64,000 nucleotides of DNA. Origin: Fidelibacterota bacterium. Its GTDB lineage: Bacteria; Pseudomonadota; Alphaproteobacteria; Rhodospirillales; Rhodospirillaceae. The position numbers and the translations under genes are program-made. Position 1 is the first letter of the stretch. Every line of letters begins with the position of its first letter. Shown piece after piece: positions 8,037-17,093 of the stretch. The DNA lies in assembly GCA_947476275.1 (NCBI GenBank), contig CANJPQ010000018.1:1-64000 (forward strand), given 5' to 3'. Below the pieces are notes generated by a model that was not told the origin of the DNA, ran no database searches, and saw nothing but the letters and a program-made list of their open reading frames with translations.

Positions 8037-8961
8037 CCTTGCCCTTGTAGATGTCGATCAGCTTGCCGAGCAGGGTGATGGCATCGCCGTAGGGGCGTTG
8101 GAACGAGTTGCGGCCGATGATGGAGCCGTTACCGCCGCCGTCGCGGATGGCCTTCGCGTCTTCGAACAGGCTGTCCTCGCCTTTCTTGCCGCCGCCGGAA
8201 AACACGACGATGCGGCGTCCGCCAAAGCAGCTCTGCACGATGTGCTGAACACGCTCGGTCAGGGTGGCGCGCGGGATGTTGTTGGCCTCGTAAACTTTCT
8301 TGGCTTCGCCCGGTTCGAGATAGTCGGTCGGCAGCTTCACCTTGATGATGTGCGCGCCCATGAGGGCTGCCATGTGAGCGGCATAGGCGATGACGTCGAA
8401 GCCGAGTTCGCCTTCCTTGGAGACGGTGCTGCCGCGCGGGTAGGACCAAACCACAACCGCGAGGCCGGCGTCTTTGGCTTCGGCGGTGAGTTCGCGCAAG
8501 TCGTTAAGCATGTCGTAGGCGACGTCGGAGCCCGGATAGATGGTGTAGCCGATGGCAGAGCAGCCGAGGCGGAGCGCGTCCTGCACCCCGGCGGTGATCG
8601 CCTGGGTGGGGGCGGCCTTCTCGCCGTTGAGGGAGTTCGCGCTGTTGACCTTGAGGATGGTCGGGATCGAGCCGGCGAAGGTGGCGGCGCCGTCTTCGAT
8701 CATTCCGAGCGGGGCGGCGAAGGCCGACAGGCCGGCGTCGAGGGCGAGCTGCCAGTGGTAGTGCGGCTCATATCCGGCCGGGTTGACCGCAAAACTGCGC
8801 GCCGGGCCGTGCTCGAAGCCCTGGTCGACCGGCAGGATCACCAGCTTGCCGGTACCGCCGAGGCGGCCCTGCATGAGGATGCGGGCTAGGTTGCCCTTGG
8901 TGCCGGGGTTGTCGCTCTCATAGTTCGCGAGGATTTTCTTGACCCGGGGTGTCAGCTTCAT
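8029..8961 (-). CDS. Class I fructose-bisphosphate aldolase (DhnA/FbaB type)
   Basis: This 310-residue protein is of the archaeal-type class I aldolase family (DhnA/FbaB), which cleaves fructose 1,6-bisphosphate through a Schiff-base lysine without metal. Visible family elements are [12 protein letters not shown] (about residues 43-54), [22 protein letters not shown] and [12 protein letters not shown], whose lysine fits the Schiff-base position; [19 protein letters not shown] and [15 protein letters not shown] form the C-terminal phosphate-binding part. It begins 172 bp from the divergent small gene at 9134 and is followed by overlapping thiE. No pgk or gap gene lies beside it. The family assignment is firm; activity on related sugar phosphates is possible. 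Confidence 0.88.
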   Translation of the reverse strand: MKLTPRVKKILANYESDNPGTKGNLARILMQGRLGGTGKLVILPVDQGFEHGPARSFAVNPAGYEPHYHWQLALDAGLSAFAAPLGMIEDGAATFAGSIPTILKVNSANSLNGEKAAPTQAITAGVQDALRLGCSAIGYTIYPGSDVAYDMLNDLRELTAEAKDAGLAVVVWSYPRGSTVSKEGELGFDVIAYAAHMAALMGAHIIKVKLPTDYLEPGEAKKVYEANNIPRATLTERVQHIVQSCFGGRRIVVFSGGGKKGEDSLFEDAKAIRDGGGNGSIIGRNSFQRPYGDAITLLGKLIDIYKGKDE

Positions 8962-9133
8962 CGTTCGATTATCCCTATTGATCGTCAGCGTGGCGGCGGA
9001 GGAAACGTCGCGGAAATGGAAAAGGCCCGCACATATAAAGCCCTCGTCGGCGGTTGAATAGAGCGCAGCCGTTGACGTTCGACGTCCGCCTTCCTATGCT
9101 TCAAGCCGCTTGCGAGGAAGGGGCGGTATTGCG

Positions 9134-9394
9134 TTGAAAGATATCGAAAACTCGATGGCGCAGTCCACTGCGGCCTTGGCCCGCCTGCAACGCGCCGTCG
9201 GCCGGCTTGACGCCGCGGCGCGGAAGCCGCGGCCTGAGAGCGCGGCGCCGACACCGGCCCCTGGTATTTCCAGCGCCGACGCCAGCAAGCTCACGCGCGA
9301 TCATGCGGCCCTTAAGGAAGCGACAGGCCGCGTTGCCGCACGTCTGGACGAGACAATTACCCGCCTCGCTTTGGGTCTGCGGGAGGCGGGGTGA
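9134..9394 (+). CDS. Small coiled-coil protein upstream of zapA
   Basis: About 86 residues from a TTG at 9134 (LKDIENSMAQSTAALARLQR), preceded at 12 bases by GAGGAAGG; a TTG at 9110 and an ATG at 9155 are alternatives. The sequence is nearly all helix-forming: heptad-like ALARLQRAVGRLDAAARK at the N-terminus, a Pro/Ala linker, then LTRDHAALKEATGRVAARLD. Short coiled-coil proteins of this kind (DUF4164-like) lie just before zapA in many Alphaproteobacteria. The stop codon overlaps the zapA ATG (TGATG), so the two are translationally coupled; a link to ZapA or the division ring is a guess from position. Confidence 0.6.
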   Translation: MKDIENSMAQSTAALARLQRAVGRLDAAARKPRPESAAPTPAPGISSADASKLTRDHAALKEATGRVAARLDETITRLALGLREAG

Positions 9395-9729
9395 TGGCGC
9401 AGGTCACGATCACAATCCGCGGCCGCCAATACCAGATCGCCTGCGACGACGGCCAGGAAGCGCACTTGGCGCGGTTGGGACGGTTTCTCGACGAGCGGGC
9501 CGCCCAGCTGCAGCAATCGACCGGCACCAGCATCAGCGAGCCGTTGCTGCTGGTGATGGTCGGCCTGGTGGTGGCCGATGAGCTTGCCGATGCGGCAGCT
9601 GAGATCGAAAGCCTGAACGCCACGAACGCCGGCGCTTCGCTTGCCGAAGCGGACGCGAACCTGGCGGAAGCCATTGGGACGCTTGCAAATCGCGTGGAAG
9701 AGGTTGCCGCGAGGCTCGAAGCAACCTAG
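9394..9729 (+). CDS. zapA: Cell division protein ZapA
   Basis: ZapA cross-links FtsZ filaments at the division ring. I take the ATG at 9394, which shares a base with the stop of the upstream gene and has GGGAGG about eight bases before it, giving 111 residues. The N-terminal globular domain reads VTITIRGRQYQIACDDGQEAHLARL without gaps relative to the family (beta-hairpin, then the GQE helix). It is followed by a C-terminal coiled coil (LLLVMVGLVVADELADAAAE onward). The 6S RNA gene follows within ten bases of the stop, the usual proteobacterial order zapA-ssrS-fau. Confidence 0.9.
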   Translation: MAQVTITIRGRQYQIACDDGQEAHLARLGRFLDERAAQLQQSTGTSISEPLLLVMVGLVVADELADAAAEIESLNATNAGASLAEADANLAEAIGTLANRVEEVAARLEAT

Positions 9730-9738
9730 GTTGATGGC

Positions 9739-9891
9739 GGAGCTGCCCGACACGACAGGCCATTGAACCCCCAGGGGCGATTATCTACGCTCGGGAGCGG
9801 TCTCTCACCAGATCTTGGTCTGGTGACGCTGCGCCCACTTTTACCTGTGGCCCATTGGGAGGTCACACAGGTCACCGGTCATGGCGGCTCC
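9739..9891 (+). ncRNA. ssrS: 6S RNA (boundaries approximate)
   Basis: 6S RNA binds the housekeeping RNA polymerase and lowers transcription in stationary phase. The segment between zapA and the cyclo-ligase gene folds as expected. A 9-bp closing stem pairs GGAGCTGCC (9739-9747) with GGCGGCTCC (9883-9891), with a short further GAC/GTC helix inside. A large internal bulge faces the CCATTGGGAGGTCACACAGG segment, and an apical hairpin TCACCAGA-loop-TCTGGTGA (8 bp) lies at about 9807-9828. Location between zapA and fau is the conserved synteny of ssrS. The mature ends probably extend a few bases beyond the closing stem. I found this from structure and position, not from a covariance search. Confidence 0.8.
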
Positions 9892-9930
9892 ACTTTTCTC
9901 GCCAAGACCCGCATCCCGAAAGGCTTCGCC

Positions 9931-10521
9931 GTGACGCCGTCGCATCTGCAAAAGGCAGACCTGCGCCGGGAGGGCCTTGCCCTTCGCGCGCGCCTTGCTG
10001 CCGAAACGCCCCATGCCGCCGCGGCGGTTGCGCAGCGGGTTCTGGCGCTCCTGAAGCCCTCAAGCAGCACAATCATCGCAGGCTATGTAACTATTGGCAG
10101 CGAGCTGGATTGCGCGCCTGTGCTGGACGCGGTGGCGGCCGCCGGGGCAACGGTGGTGCTGCCCGTCACGGCGGGGCAGGGCGTTCGTCTACTGTTTCGC
10201 ACATGGCGGCCCGGGGATGACCTGGAGCGCGGGCCATTCGGTACTTCGCACCCGATATCGGGCGCGCCGGTGGCCGAGCCGGACACGGTACTGGTGCCGT
10301 TGCTCGCCTTCGACGCCGTCGGTCACCGCCTCGGGTACGGCGCCGGTTACTATGACCGCACGCTTGCGGCGTTGCGGCAGGCGCGGCCGATCCGGGCGGT
10401 CGGCTTGGCCTATGACGGCCAGGAGATTGGGTTGATGCCTGCCGATGCCAGCGATCAGCCGCTGGACGCAGTGCTCACCAATTCTCGGACGTTGATCTTC
10501 AACCCTGCTTTGGCTGGCTAA
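9931..10521 (+). CDS. 5-formyltetrahydrofolate cyclo-ligase
   Basis: This enzyme (5-FCL, YgfA/Fau family) converts 5-formyl-THF to 5,10-methenyl-THF using ATP. I choose the GTG at 9931 (AAAGG seven bases upstream), which gives 196 residues beginning VTPSHLQKADLRREGLALR. The frame is open back to 9763, but that part is 6S RNA. Family motifs are visible: the N-terminal basic helix, PVTAGQGVRLLFRTW, and the hallmark VPLLAFDAVGHRLGYGAGYYDRTL (split here as VPLLAFDAVG and RLGYGAGYYDRTL) near residues 121-144. The next gene starts immediately after the stop (TAAATG). Confidence 0.9.
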   Translation: MTPSHLQKADLRREGLALRARLAAETPHAAAAVAQRVLALLKPSSSTIIAGYVTIGSELDCAPVLDAVAAAGATVVLPVTAGQGVRLLFRTWRPGDDLERGPFGTSHPISGAPVAEPDTVLVPLLAFDAVGHRLGYGAGYYDRTLAALRQARPIRAVGLAYDGQEIGLMPADASDQPLDAVLTNSRTLIFNPALAG

Positions 10522-11331
10522 ATGCGACTCCTTTACTGCGGCGACATCATGGGCAAGCCGGGCCGCGACGTTGTGGTTGCGGAGATCCCGCGGCTGCGGC
10601 GCGACCTGCGGCTGGATTTCGTGGTCGCCTGCGGGGAGAACGCGGCCCACGGTTACGGCATCACGGCGGCGATCTGCCAGAGCTTCTTCGATGCCGGCGT
10701 GGATGTGATCACAACCGGAAATCACGCCTGGGACCAGCGCGAGATCATCAGCTACATCGCCGCGGAGCCGCGCTTATTGCGGCCGCTGAACTATCCGCCC
10801 GAGACGCCGGGCCAGGGTATGGGCTTCTACCGCACGGCGGAAGGGCGACGGGTGATCGTGATCCAGGTGATGGGTCGCCTGTACATGGATCCCCTGGACG
10901 ACCCGTTCCGCGCGCTCGATCAGGCGCTGGAGATGCATCCGCTCCGTGACGCGGCGGACGCGATCATCGTCGATATCCATGCCGACGCCACCAGCGAGAA
11001 GGGCGCGCTCGGCTATCTTGCCGATGGGCGGGCCTCCATGGCGGTGGGCAGTCATTCCCACGTCCCGACGGCCGATGCGCGAATCATGCCGGGCGGCACC
11101 GCCTTCCAGACCGACGCGGGGATGTGCGGCCCTTTCGACTCAGTCATCGGCATGAACAAGCGCGTGGCCACCGAGCGCTTCGTCACCAAGATGCGCGGTG
11201 AGCGGCTTGAGCCGGCGGAGGGCGAGGGCACGCTGTGCGGCGTGTTTGTGGAGACGGACGACCGTACGGGGCTCGCGTTGAAGATCTCGCCGATCCGGGT
11301 GGGCGGCGTATTATCCCAGGCGCAGCCTTGA
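10522..11331 (+). CDS. YmdB-family metallophosphoesterase (TIGR00282)
   Basis: The 269-residue protein belongs to the YmdB family of metallophosphoesterases; the Bacillus member hydrolyses 2',3'-cyclic nucleotides and affects biofilm decisions. The two-metal ligands of the family are all seen: GDIMGKPGR (Asp8), VACGENAAHG (Glu/Asn at about 39-40), TTGNHAWDQ (Asn/His about 67-68), VDIHADATSEK (His about 150) and VGSHSHVPTAD (His about 175 and 177). Its ATG directly follows the cyclo-ligase stop, so it is in the same transcript. Function in Alphaproteobacteria is unclear. Confidence 0.85.
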   Translation: MRLLYCGDIMGKPGRDVVVAEIPRLRRDLRLDFVVACGENAAHGYGITAAICQSFFDAGVDVITTGNHAWDQREIISYIAAEPRLLRPLNYPPETPGQGMGFYRTAEGRRVIVIQVMGRLYMDPLDDPFRALDQALEMHPLRDAADAIIVDIHADATSEKGALGYLADGRASMAVGSHSHVPTADARIMPGGTAFQTDAGMCGPFDSVIGMNKRVATERFVTKMRGERLEPAEGEGTLCGVFVETDDRTGLALKISPIRVGGVLSQAQP

Positions 11332-11464
11332 CTTAAGGAGGCCGCGGCGGCAAACCCACCGGGCCTCTCCTAGGCGTTATCCACAACATTTGGTATAACC
11401 CAGTGGTCTGCTCCGCTGTGGATTGTACCGATCAGCGTGCCAGATCAAGGACATCGGGACGGAC

Positions 11465-12205
11465 ATGGCCGGCCATTCGCAGTTCAAGAACATCATGCAC
11501 CGCAAGGGTGCGAAGGACGCCAAGCGCGCCCGCATCTTCACCAAGCTTGCCCGCGAAATCACCGTTGCCGCCAAGCTCGGCCTGCCCGACCCGGCGTACA
11601 ACGCCCGCCTGCGCGCCGCGATCATCGCCGCCAAGGCGGAGAGCATGCCGAAAGACAATATCGAGCGCGCGATCAAGAAGGCGTCCGGCGCGGACACGGA
11701 GAACTTCGACGAGGTGCGCTACGAGGGCTATGGCCCCGGCAAGGTGGCACTCATCGTCGAGGCGCTGACCGACAACCGCAACCGCACCGCCTCGGAATTG
11801 CGCACGATCTTCACCAAGAACGGCGGCACGATCGGCGAAACTGTGGTGTTCAATTTCCAGCGCCTGGGACTGATCCACTATCCAGCGTCGGTGGGCAGCG
11901 AAGACAAAGTGATGGAAGCCGCGATCAACGCCGGTGCGGATGACGTCGTCTCGGATGCAAACGGGCATGACATCTCCTGCGCGCCCGACTCTCTGCACGC
12001 CGTGCAGAAGGAGTTGGAAGCAGCGCTCGGCGAGCCGGAAACGGCGCGCCTGGACTGGCGGCCGAACATGACGGTCACGGTGACCGGTGAGGTCGCGGAA
12101 GAATTAATGGGGTTGCTGGAAGCTCTTGATGACAACGACGACGTCCAGCGCGTCGCGGGCAACTATGAAATTCCCGATGAGGTCATGGCCAAACTCGCCG
12201 GCTGA
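11465..12205 (+). CDS. yebC: YebC/TACO1/PmpR family protein
   Basis: The ATG at 11465 gives 246 residues starting with the family signature [20 protein letters not shown]. Members were long annotated as transcriptional regulators; more recent work assigns YebC/TACO1 proteins to translation of proline-rich sequences. Other family blocks present: [54 protein letters not shown] and [13 protein letters not shown]. The order yebC-ruvC-ruvA-ruvB is widely conserved, and the stop lies 19 bases before the ruvC start. The 133-bp spacer upstream probably holds the promoter of the ruv operon. Confidence 0.93.
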   Translation: MAGHSQFKNIMHRKGAKDAKRARIFTKLAREITVAAKLGLPDPAYNARLRAAIIAAKAESMPKDNIERAIKKASGADTENFDEVRYEGYGPGKVALIVEALTDNRNRTASELRTIFTKNGGTIGETVVFNFQRLGLIHYPASVGSEDKVMEAAINAGADDVVSDANGHDISCAPDSLHAVQKELEAALGEPETARLDWRPNMTVTVTGEVAEELMGLLEALDDNDDVQRVAGNYEIPDEVMAKLAG

Positions 12206-12224
12206 TGGATCCGCGCGCCGCACG

Positions 12225-12737
12225 GTGCGCATCCTCGGGATCGATCCGGGGTTGCGTCATACGGGCTGGGGCGTGATCGATGCGGTCGACAACCGTTTGA
12301 CGTTCGTCGCCGATGGGGTGGTGGAGCCGGACCCGGGCGCAACTTTGTCCGAGCGGCTTCGCATCCTGTTCGCGGCGGTGCAGGAACTGGTTGCGCTCTA
12401 TGCACCGCACGAGTGCGCGATCGAGGACACCTTCGTCAATCAGAACCCAACCTCGACCTTGAAGCTGGGTCACGCGCGCGCGGCGGCGATGCTGGCGCCG
12501 GCGGTGGCGGGCATCATCGTCGCCGAATACAAGCCCAACCTCGTCAAGAAGGCGGTGGTGGGGGCCGGGCACGCGGAGAAGCAGCAGGTTGCCGCGATGA
12601 TCAAGATCCTGCTACCGGGCTGTATCGCCAAGACTGCGGACTCCGCCGATGCGTTGGCTGTGGCCGTGTGTCATGCGCATCTGCGTGAGACAGCGTCGCG
12701 CATGAGTGAGGCTTTGGCGAAGGCGGCGCACTGGTGA
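12225..12737 (+). CDS. ruvC: Holliday junction resolvase RuvC
   Basis: RuvC cuts Holliday junctions in the RuvABC complex. The GTG at 12225 gives 170 residues beginning VRILGIDPGLRHTGWG, the standard family start; no clear ribosome binding site is visible. The catalytic acidic residues are in place: Asp6 in GIDPG, Glu in CAIEDTFVNQNP (about residue 66) and the aspartates of TADSADALAVAVCHAH (about 135-141). The C-terminus overlaps ruvA by four bases (GTGA). Confidence 0.95.
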   Translation: MRILGIDPGLRHTGWGVIDAVDNRLTFVADGVVEPDPGATLSERLRILFAAVQELVALYAPHECAIEDTFVNQNPTSTLKLGHARAAAMLAPAVAGIIVAEYKPNLVKKAVVGAGHAEKQQVAAMIKILLPGCIAKTADSADALAVAVCHAHLRETASRMSEALAKAAHW

Positions 12738-13351
12738 TCGCCAAATTGCGCGGACGCGTCGATAGCATTGGCGACGGCGAAGCGGTGATCGACGTGAACG
12801 GCGTTGGTTATCTCGTGTTCGCGCCGGCGCGGGCGCTGGCGGCTTTGACGGTGGGCGAGGGCGCAGAGGTCTTCATTGAGACCCACGTGCGCGAGGACCA
12901 CATCCATCTCTACGGATTCGCCACACCGGCGGATCGGGAGACCTTCCGCACGCTGATGACAGTCCAAGGTGTGGGCGCGAAAGTCGCGCTGGCGATCCTG
13001 TCGGTGTTGTCCGGTGAAGATGCGGCGCGGGCGATAGCGGCGCAGGACTCCGCCGCGTTCCGGCGCGTGCCCGGGGTTGGGCCGAAGCTGGCGCAGCGCA
13101 TTGTGCTCGAGTTGAAAGACAAGCTGGTTGCGCTGACCGCCGCGCCGCTCACGGCCCCCGCCAAAAGCGGCGCACAGGTTGCCGGCCGCGTGGTCGATGA
13201 CGCGGTGTCGGCGCTGGTGAACCTCGGCTATGGCCGCACGGAAGCTTTTACTGTCGTGGCGCGGTGCGTGGCCCAACTCGGTGCGAACGCCGCAGTTGGC
13301 ACGGTGATCCGCGAATCCTTGCGCGAACTCGGCGAGGCCTCCCGTGGGTGA
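12734..13351 (+). CDS. ruvA: Holliday junction branch migration protein RuvA
   Basis: RuvA binds the four-way junction and loads RuvB. The 205-residue protein starts with GTG inside the ruvC stop and reads [20 protein letters not shown]. The OB-fold domain I ends with [13 protein letters not shown], and domain II contains the two helix-hairpin-helix elements [14 protein letters not shown] (about 76-89) and [19 protein letters not shown] (about 111-129). A flexible Ala/Pro linker leads to domain III (about 150-200, [17 protein letters not shown]), which contacts RuvB. ruvB overlaps by eight bases. Confidence 0.96.
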   Translation: MIAKLRGRVDSIGDGEAVIDVNGVGYLVFAPARALAALTVGEGAEVFIETHVREDHIHLYGFATPADRETFRTLMTVQGVGAKVALAILSVLSGEDAARAIAAQDSAAFRRVPGVGPKLAQRIVLELKDKLVALTAAPLTAPAKSGAQVAGRVVDDAVSALVNLGYGRTEAFTVVARCVAQLGANAAVGTVIRESLRELGEASRG

Positions 13352-14390
13352 GGAGCGTCTCATCGCGCCGGCACGCCAAGAGGACGATGCGGATGCGTCG
13401 TTGCGTCCGCAGCGCTTAAGCGATTTCATCGGTCAGAAGGCGGTGCGCGAAAACCTTGCGGTGTTCATCGCCGCCGCGCGGGAACGCAAAGAGGCGCTGG
13501 ATCACGTGTTGCTCCATGGGCCGCCGGGATTGGGCAAGACGACGCTGGCGCAGATCGTCGCCAAGGAGCTTGGCGTGGGCTTCCGCGCCACCTCCGGTCC
13601 CATGATCGCCCGCGCCGGCGACCTAGCGGCAATCCTTACCAACCTGCAGCCCCAGGACGTCCTGTTCATCGACGAGATCCATCGTCTCAATCCTGCCATC
13701 GAGGAAGTGCTTTATCCTGCAATGGAGGACTTCCAACTCGATCTGATCATCGGCGAGGGCCCCGCCGCGCGCTCGGTGAGAATCGACCTGCCGCCGTTCA
13801 CCTTGGTGGGCGCGACCACGCGCTCCGGGTTGCTGACGACACCCTTACGTGACCGGTTTGGCATTCCGCTGCGGCTGGAGTTCTACGGGCCCGACGAACT
13901 GGTGCAGATCGTCAAACGCGGGGCGCGGGTGCTGGGCATCGAGATCGCCGCGGACGGCGCGCTGGAGATTGCGCGGCGCTCCCGCGGCACGCCACGTGTG
14001 GCCGGGCGCCTGCTCAAGCGCGTGCGCGACTTCGCGTCGGTCGACGGGACGGGAGTCATCACGTCGGAGATCGCCGACAAGGCATTGAAGCGTCTCGACG
14101 TCGATGCGCTTGGCCTCGACGCCATGGACCGGCGCTACCTCGTCTGCATAGCGGAGAATTATGCCGGCGGACCTGTCGGGGTTGAAACCTTGGCGGCGGC
14201 CTTGGCGGAAGAACGCGATACCATCGAGGACGTCATCGAGCCGTTTCTGATCCAGCAGGGCCTGCTCCAGCGCACCCCGCGCGGACGCGTGATGACGGAC
14301 CGGGGCTACAAACAGGTCGGCCTGACGCCGCCGAAACGTACCGCGGCGCAATTCGAGTTGTTGCCGGATGGCGGGGAGGGGGCGTCATGA
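13344..14390 (+). CDS. ruvB: Holliday junction branch migration helicase RuvB
   Basis: RuvB is the AAA+ motor of branch migration. The 348-residue protein has the expected N-terminus ([19 protein letters not shown]), Walker [17 protein letters not shown] (about 53-68), Walker [13 protein letters not shown], sensor 1 [11 protein letters not shown], and the winged-helix C-terminal domain with [19 protein letters not shown]. Start overlaps ruvA, and the ATGA at the end overlaps ybgC, so ruvC-A-B-ybgC form one coupled operon leading into tol-pal. Confidence 0.97.
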   Translation: MGEERLIAPARQEDDADASLRPQRLSDFIGQKAVRENLAVFIAAARERKEALDHVLLHGPPGLGKTTLAQIVAKELGVGFRATSGPMIARAGDLAAILTNLQPQDVLFIDEIHRLNPAIEEVLYPAMEDFQLDLIIGEGPAARSVRIDLPPFTLVGATTRSGLLTTPLRDRFGIPLRLEFYGPDELVQIVKRGARVLGIEIAADGALEIARRSRGTPRVAGRLLKRVRDFASVDGTGVITSEIADKALKRLDVDALGLDAMDRRYLVCIAENYAGGPVGVETLAAALAEERDTIEDVIEPFLIQQGLLQRTPRGRVMTDRGYKQVGLTPPKRTAAQFELLPDGGEGAS

Positions 14391-14860
14391 CGGGCTTGCC
14401 ACTTCCAACCGGCGGCATTTTCGAAGGCACCACGCACTTGCTGCCGATCCGCGTCTACTATGAAGACACCGATGCGGGCGGGATCGTCTACCACGCCAAC
14501 TACCTGCGCTACGCGGAGCGGGCACGGACGGAAATCCTGCGCGCGGCGGGCATCGATCTCAACCGCCTCAAGGCGGAAGAAAACCTGATCTTCGTCGTCT
14601 ACCGCGGCGAGGTGGCCTATCGGCGCCCGGCATTTTTCGACGATCAGTTAATCGTGGAATCCGAAGTCGCCGAACTCGGCGGTGCGACCGCGGTTATTAA
14701 CCAAGTCATCCGGCTGATCACGGACGGCCAGCGCGGCGCAGAAGTCGCCACGTTCCGCGCGCACGTTGCGGTGATGCAGCCTTCAGGACGTCCGGGACGT
14801 TTCCCAAAGGACTTGCGCCGCCGGATGGAATCACTCACTAGACCCACGCCCTCGACATGA
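14387..14860 (+). CDS. ybgC: Tol-Pal-associated acyl-CoA thioesterase YbgC
   Basis: YbgC is a hot-dog fold thioesterase always linked to tol-pal; it acts on acyl-CoA or acyl-ACP and its role in the Tol system is unsettled. The 157-residue protein carries the family catalytic region [20 protein letters not shown] (about 22-41), whose Asp in DTDAGG is the predicted active residue. [20 protein letters not shown] follows, in the position of the conserved second strand pair. It starts in the ruvB stop (ATGA) and ends 18 bases before tolQ. Confidence 0.92.
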   Translation: MTGLPLPTGGIFEGTTHLLPIRVYYEDTDAGGIVYHANYLRYAERARTEILRAAGIDLNRLKAEENLIFVVYRGEVAYRRPAFFDDQLIVESEVAELGGATAVINQVIRLITDGQRGAEVATFRAHVAVMQPSGRPGRFPKDLRRRMESLTRPTPST

Positions 14861-14878
14861 CACGGACAGGACAGCGAC

Positions 14879-15628
14879 ATGGATAGCACCGTAGCCGGCT
14901 CAGCCTTGGCGACAACTACGCTCACGCACTTCTCCATCTGGGGCATGTTCCTTCAGGCGGACATGGTCGTGAAGCTGGTGATCATCGGCCTTCTGTTTGC
15001 CTCGCTGTGGAGTTGGGCGATCATCTTCGACAAGTCGCTGCGCCTGCGGAACCTGTTCAACCAGGCCGAACAGTTCGAGGAGAAATTCTGGTCGGGTGTT
15101 TCGCTCGAAGATTTGTTCGAGAAGATCGGGGCGCGGCCCAAAGACCCGATGTCCTCGATTTTCGTGGCGGCGATGCGCGAATGGCGCCGGTCCTCGGGCA
15201 AGGGCGGACTGCCGCCGGCGTCCGCCGGCGCGCTGGGCGGGGCGCTGATCGCCGACCGCATCGATCGCGTCATGAAGATCAGCCTCGAGCGCGAGATGGA
15301 TCATCTCAATCGCCGCATGATCTTCCTGGCGTCCACGGGGTCCGTCGCGCCGTTCCTCGGCCTGTTCGGCACCGTCTGGGGCATTATGAACACGTTCAAC
15401 GCGATCGGTCAGGCAGCCGACACCAGCCTCGCCACCGTGGCGCCGGGCATCTCCGAAGCGCTGTTCGCGACCGCGCTCGGCCTGGTCGCGGCGATTCCCG
15501 CGGTGGTGGCGTACAACAAGCTGTCAACCGATCTCGGCCGCTACGCTCTGCGACTTGAGAACTTTGCCGGCGAGTTCGGCGCGATCCTGTCGCGCCAGTT
15601 GGAAACCACCAAGCTGCCGGCGGAGTAG
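14879..15628 (+). CDS. tolQ: Tol-Pal system proton channel protein TolQ
   Basis: TolQ forms with TolR the proton-driven stator that energises TolA during outer-membrane constriction. The 249-residue protein has three predicted membrane segments: about 22-44 (VVKLVIIGLLFASLWSWAII), 145-168 (IFLASTGSVAPFLGLFGTVW) and 180-205 (SEALFATALGLVAAIPAVVA). The cytoplasmic loop lies between the first two. The APFLGLFGTVWGIMN and GLVAAIPAVVAYN blocks are diagnostic of the TolQ/ExbB/MotA family. Position ahead of tolR, tolA, tolB and pal separates it from ExbB. Confidence 0.95.
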   Translation: MDSTVAGSALATTTLTHFSIWGMFLQADMVVKLVIIGLLFASLWSWAIIFDKSLRLRNLFNQAEQFEEKFWSGVSLEDLFEKIGARPKDPMSSIFVAAMREWRRSSGKGGLPPASAGALGGALIADRIDRVMKISLEREMDHLNRRMIFLASTGSVAPFLGLFGTVWGIMNTFNAIGQAADTSLATVAPGISEALFATALGLVAAIPAVVAYNKLSTDLGRYALRLENFAGEFGAILSRQLETTKLPAE

Positions 15629-15631
15629 GTC

Positions 15632-16090
15632 ATGGCCGCATTCATCAAGTCGAACTCCGCCGCCAAAACCCGCAGCAGCCGCCGCGGCTTTTCGCCCATG
15701 GCCGACATCAACGTCACACCGATGGTCGACGTGATGCTGGTGCTGCTGGTGATCTTCATCGTCACTGCGCCGTTGCTGCAGACCGGCGTGAAGGTCAATC
15801 TGCCGCAGACCCGCAATACCAAGTCGCTGCCGCAGGACAACAAGGCGCTGACGCTCTACATCGAGAAGGACGGCACGCTGAGCTTGAATGACTCGAAGGT
15901 GGATGCCGAAACGCTGCGCGCCCGCCTGGAAGCCATTCGACAGTCGAACCCCGAAGTGCGCCTCTACGTCAAAGGTGATGAAGGCGTTTCCTATGGGCTG
16001 GTGATGCAGGCGACGGCCGCGGTGGTGGCGTCGGGAATCACGCAGGTTGCGTTCATGACGCAGCCGCTGCGGAACACGCCGCCGAAATAG
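15632..16090 (+). CDS. tolR: Tol-Pal system protein TolR
   Basis: TolR has 152 residues with one membrane segment at about 27-48. The conserved channel Asp is in the sequence MADINVTPMVDVMLVLLVIF, typical of ExbD/TolR. The periplasmic domain ends in VMQATAAVVASGITQVAFMT, the usual C-terminal helix and strand. It starts three bases after the tolQ stop. The stop codon is part of the first unit of a small tandem repeat (see 16082-16118). Confidence 0.94.
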   Translation: MAAFIKSNSAAKTRSSRRGFSPMADINVTPMVDVMLVLLVIFIVTAPLLQTGVKVNLPQTRNTKSLPQDNKALTLYIEKDGTLSLNDSKVDAETLRARLEAIRQSNPEVRLYVKGDEGVSYGLVMQATAAVVASGITQVAFMTQPLRNTPPK

Positions 16091-16118
16091 GCCCCGAAGT
16101 AGGCCCCCGAAATAGGAT
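16082..16118 (+). repeat. Three tandem copies of a 12-bp unit across the tolR stop codon
   Basis: CCGAAATAGGCC (16082-16093), CCGAAGTAGGCC (16094-16105) and, after one extra C, CCGAAATAGGAT (16107-16118). Each copy repeats the last tolR codons with a TAG. The copies push the tolA start about 24 bases further from tolR than a single unit would. Confidence 0.85.
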
Positions 16119-16123
16119 TATCC

Positions 16124-16981
16124 GTGGCGAGAGCCGAAACCATCGCTGATCCGGTGATATCGCCGATCCGGCGCGACAAAGTCGCCGCCGGATTTGCGCT
16201 GTCGTTGCTGTTGCACGTGCTCGTTGTCGGCGTGTTCTACGGCACTTGGCCGTTCTTCAAGAAAGACCCGCCGGTCGAGACGCCGATCATCGTCGATCTG
16301 GTCGAGATCGCCGAGCAGACGACGGCGCCGCCGAAGCCGACGCCGAAGGTCGAAGAGCCGGTCGAGCCGCCCAAGCCTGAGCCGCCCAAGCCTGCGGAAG
16401 AGATCAAGCCGCCCGAGCCGGAGCCGCCGCCGCCTGAGCCGCCCAAGAAGGAAACGCCGCCGCCGCCGAAGCCGAAGGACGAGATCGCCGAGATCATCAA
16501 GACGCCGCCGCCGCCGCCGCCGAAGCCCACGCCGCCGAAGCCGAAGAAGGACGACATGGCGCAGATCCAGGATCTGCTGAAGAGCATGGAGAAGAAGAAG
16601 CCTTCCCAGGCGCCGGCGACGCCTGCGCAGAATGCCGCCACTACTAATAACCAGGCGCCGATTGCCAGCGATCGCGCGACTATGTCGGAACTCGATGCCA
16701 TCCGTTCGCATATTGAGGGCTGCTGGCGTATCGATCCCGGCAAGGAGGGGATCGAGAAACTTTCAGCCGAGATCCGCGTTTTCATTAACCCTGACGGGAG
16801 TGTCGCCCGGGCCGATATCGTCGATCAGTCGCGTTTCTTCCTGGACCGCACCTTCGCGACGTTTGCCACAAGCGCGCGCCTGTCCGTGCTGGCGTGCAAG
16901 GGCATCCCGATCACGCCGGCGCATTACAATGAACTTAAGGAAATGACCCTGAATTTCTCGCCGCAGGGCCGGATCAATTGA
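16124..16981 (+). CDS. tolA: Cell envelope protein TolA
   Basis: TolA spans the periplasm and links the TolQR motor to TolB/Pal. From the GTG at 16124 it has 285 residues: a cytoplasmic start, a membrane segment at about 20-42 ([20 protein letters not shown]), then a Pro/Lys/Glu-rich domain (about 65-145) with PPPP and PPPPPP runs, in place of the long Ala/Lys helix of enterobacterial TolA. A Gln/Lys segment follows, then a C-terminal domain (about 185-285) with [20 protein letters not shown], matching the TolA/TonB C-terminal fold. The proline runs make it a likely EF-P-dependent protein. Confidence 0.9.
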   Translation: MARAETIADPVISPIRRDKVAAGFALSLLLHVLVVGVFYGTWPFFKKDPPVETPIIVDLVEIAEQTTAPPKPTPKVEEPVEPPKPEPPKPAEEIKPPEPEPPPPEPPKKETPPPPKPKDEIAEIIKTPPPPPPKPTPPKPKKDDMAQIQDLLKSMEKKKPSQAPATPAQNAATTNNQAPIASDRATMSELDAIRSHIEGCWRIDPGKEGIEKLSAEIRVFINPDGSVARADIVDQSRFFLDRTFATFATSARLSVLACKGIPITPAHYNELKEMTLNFSPQGRIN

Positions 16982-17093
16982 CACGATGGCGTTTCTTGAA
17001 ATCCCGACACGCCCCCGCCACAATTCCAGCGCAGCCTTTTCCCGGTCGCCCGTTGGCGGCCGCGGTATCCCCCCGAGCATTAGGACATTCGCT

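Noticed and set aside
7310-8100. TPP riboswitch for thiE or thiD
   Set aside because: No THI-box-like CTGAGA or matching second element is seen before fba-thiE or before glmM-thiD.
9763-9930. N-terminal extension of the formyl-THF cyclo-ligase
   Set aside because: It covers the 6S RNA segment, and the family starts at residue 57 of that frame (GTG 9931).
16340-16560. Tandem repeat or CRISPR-like array in tolA
   Set aside because: The regularity comes from CCG/CCC/AAG/GAG codons for the proline-rich stalk; there are no spaced identical repeats.
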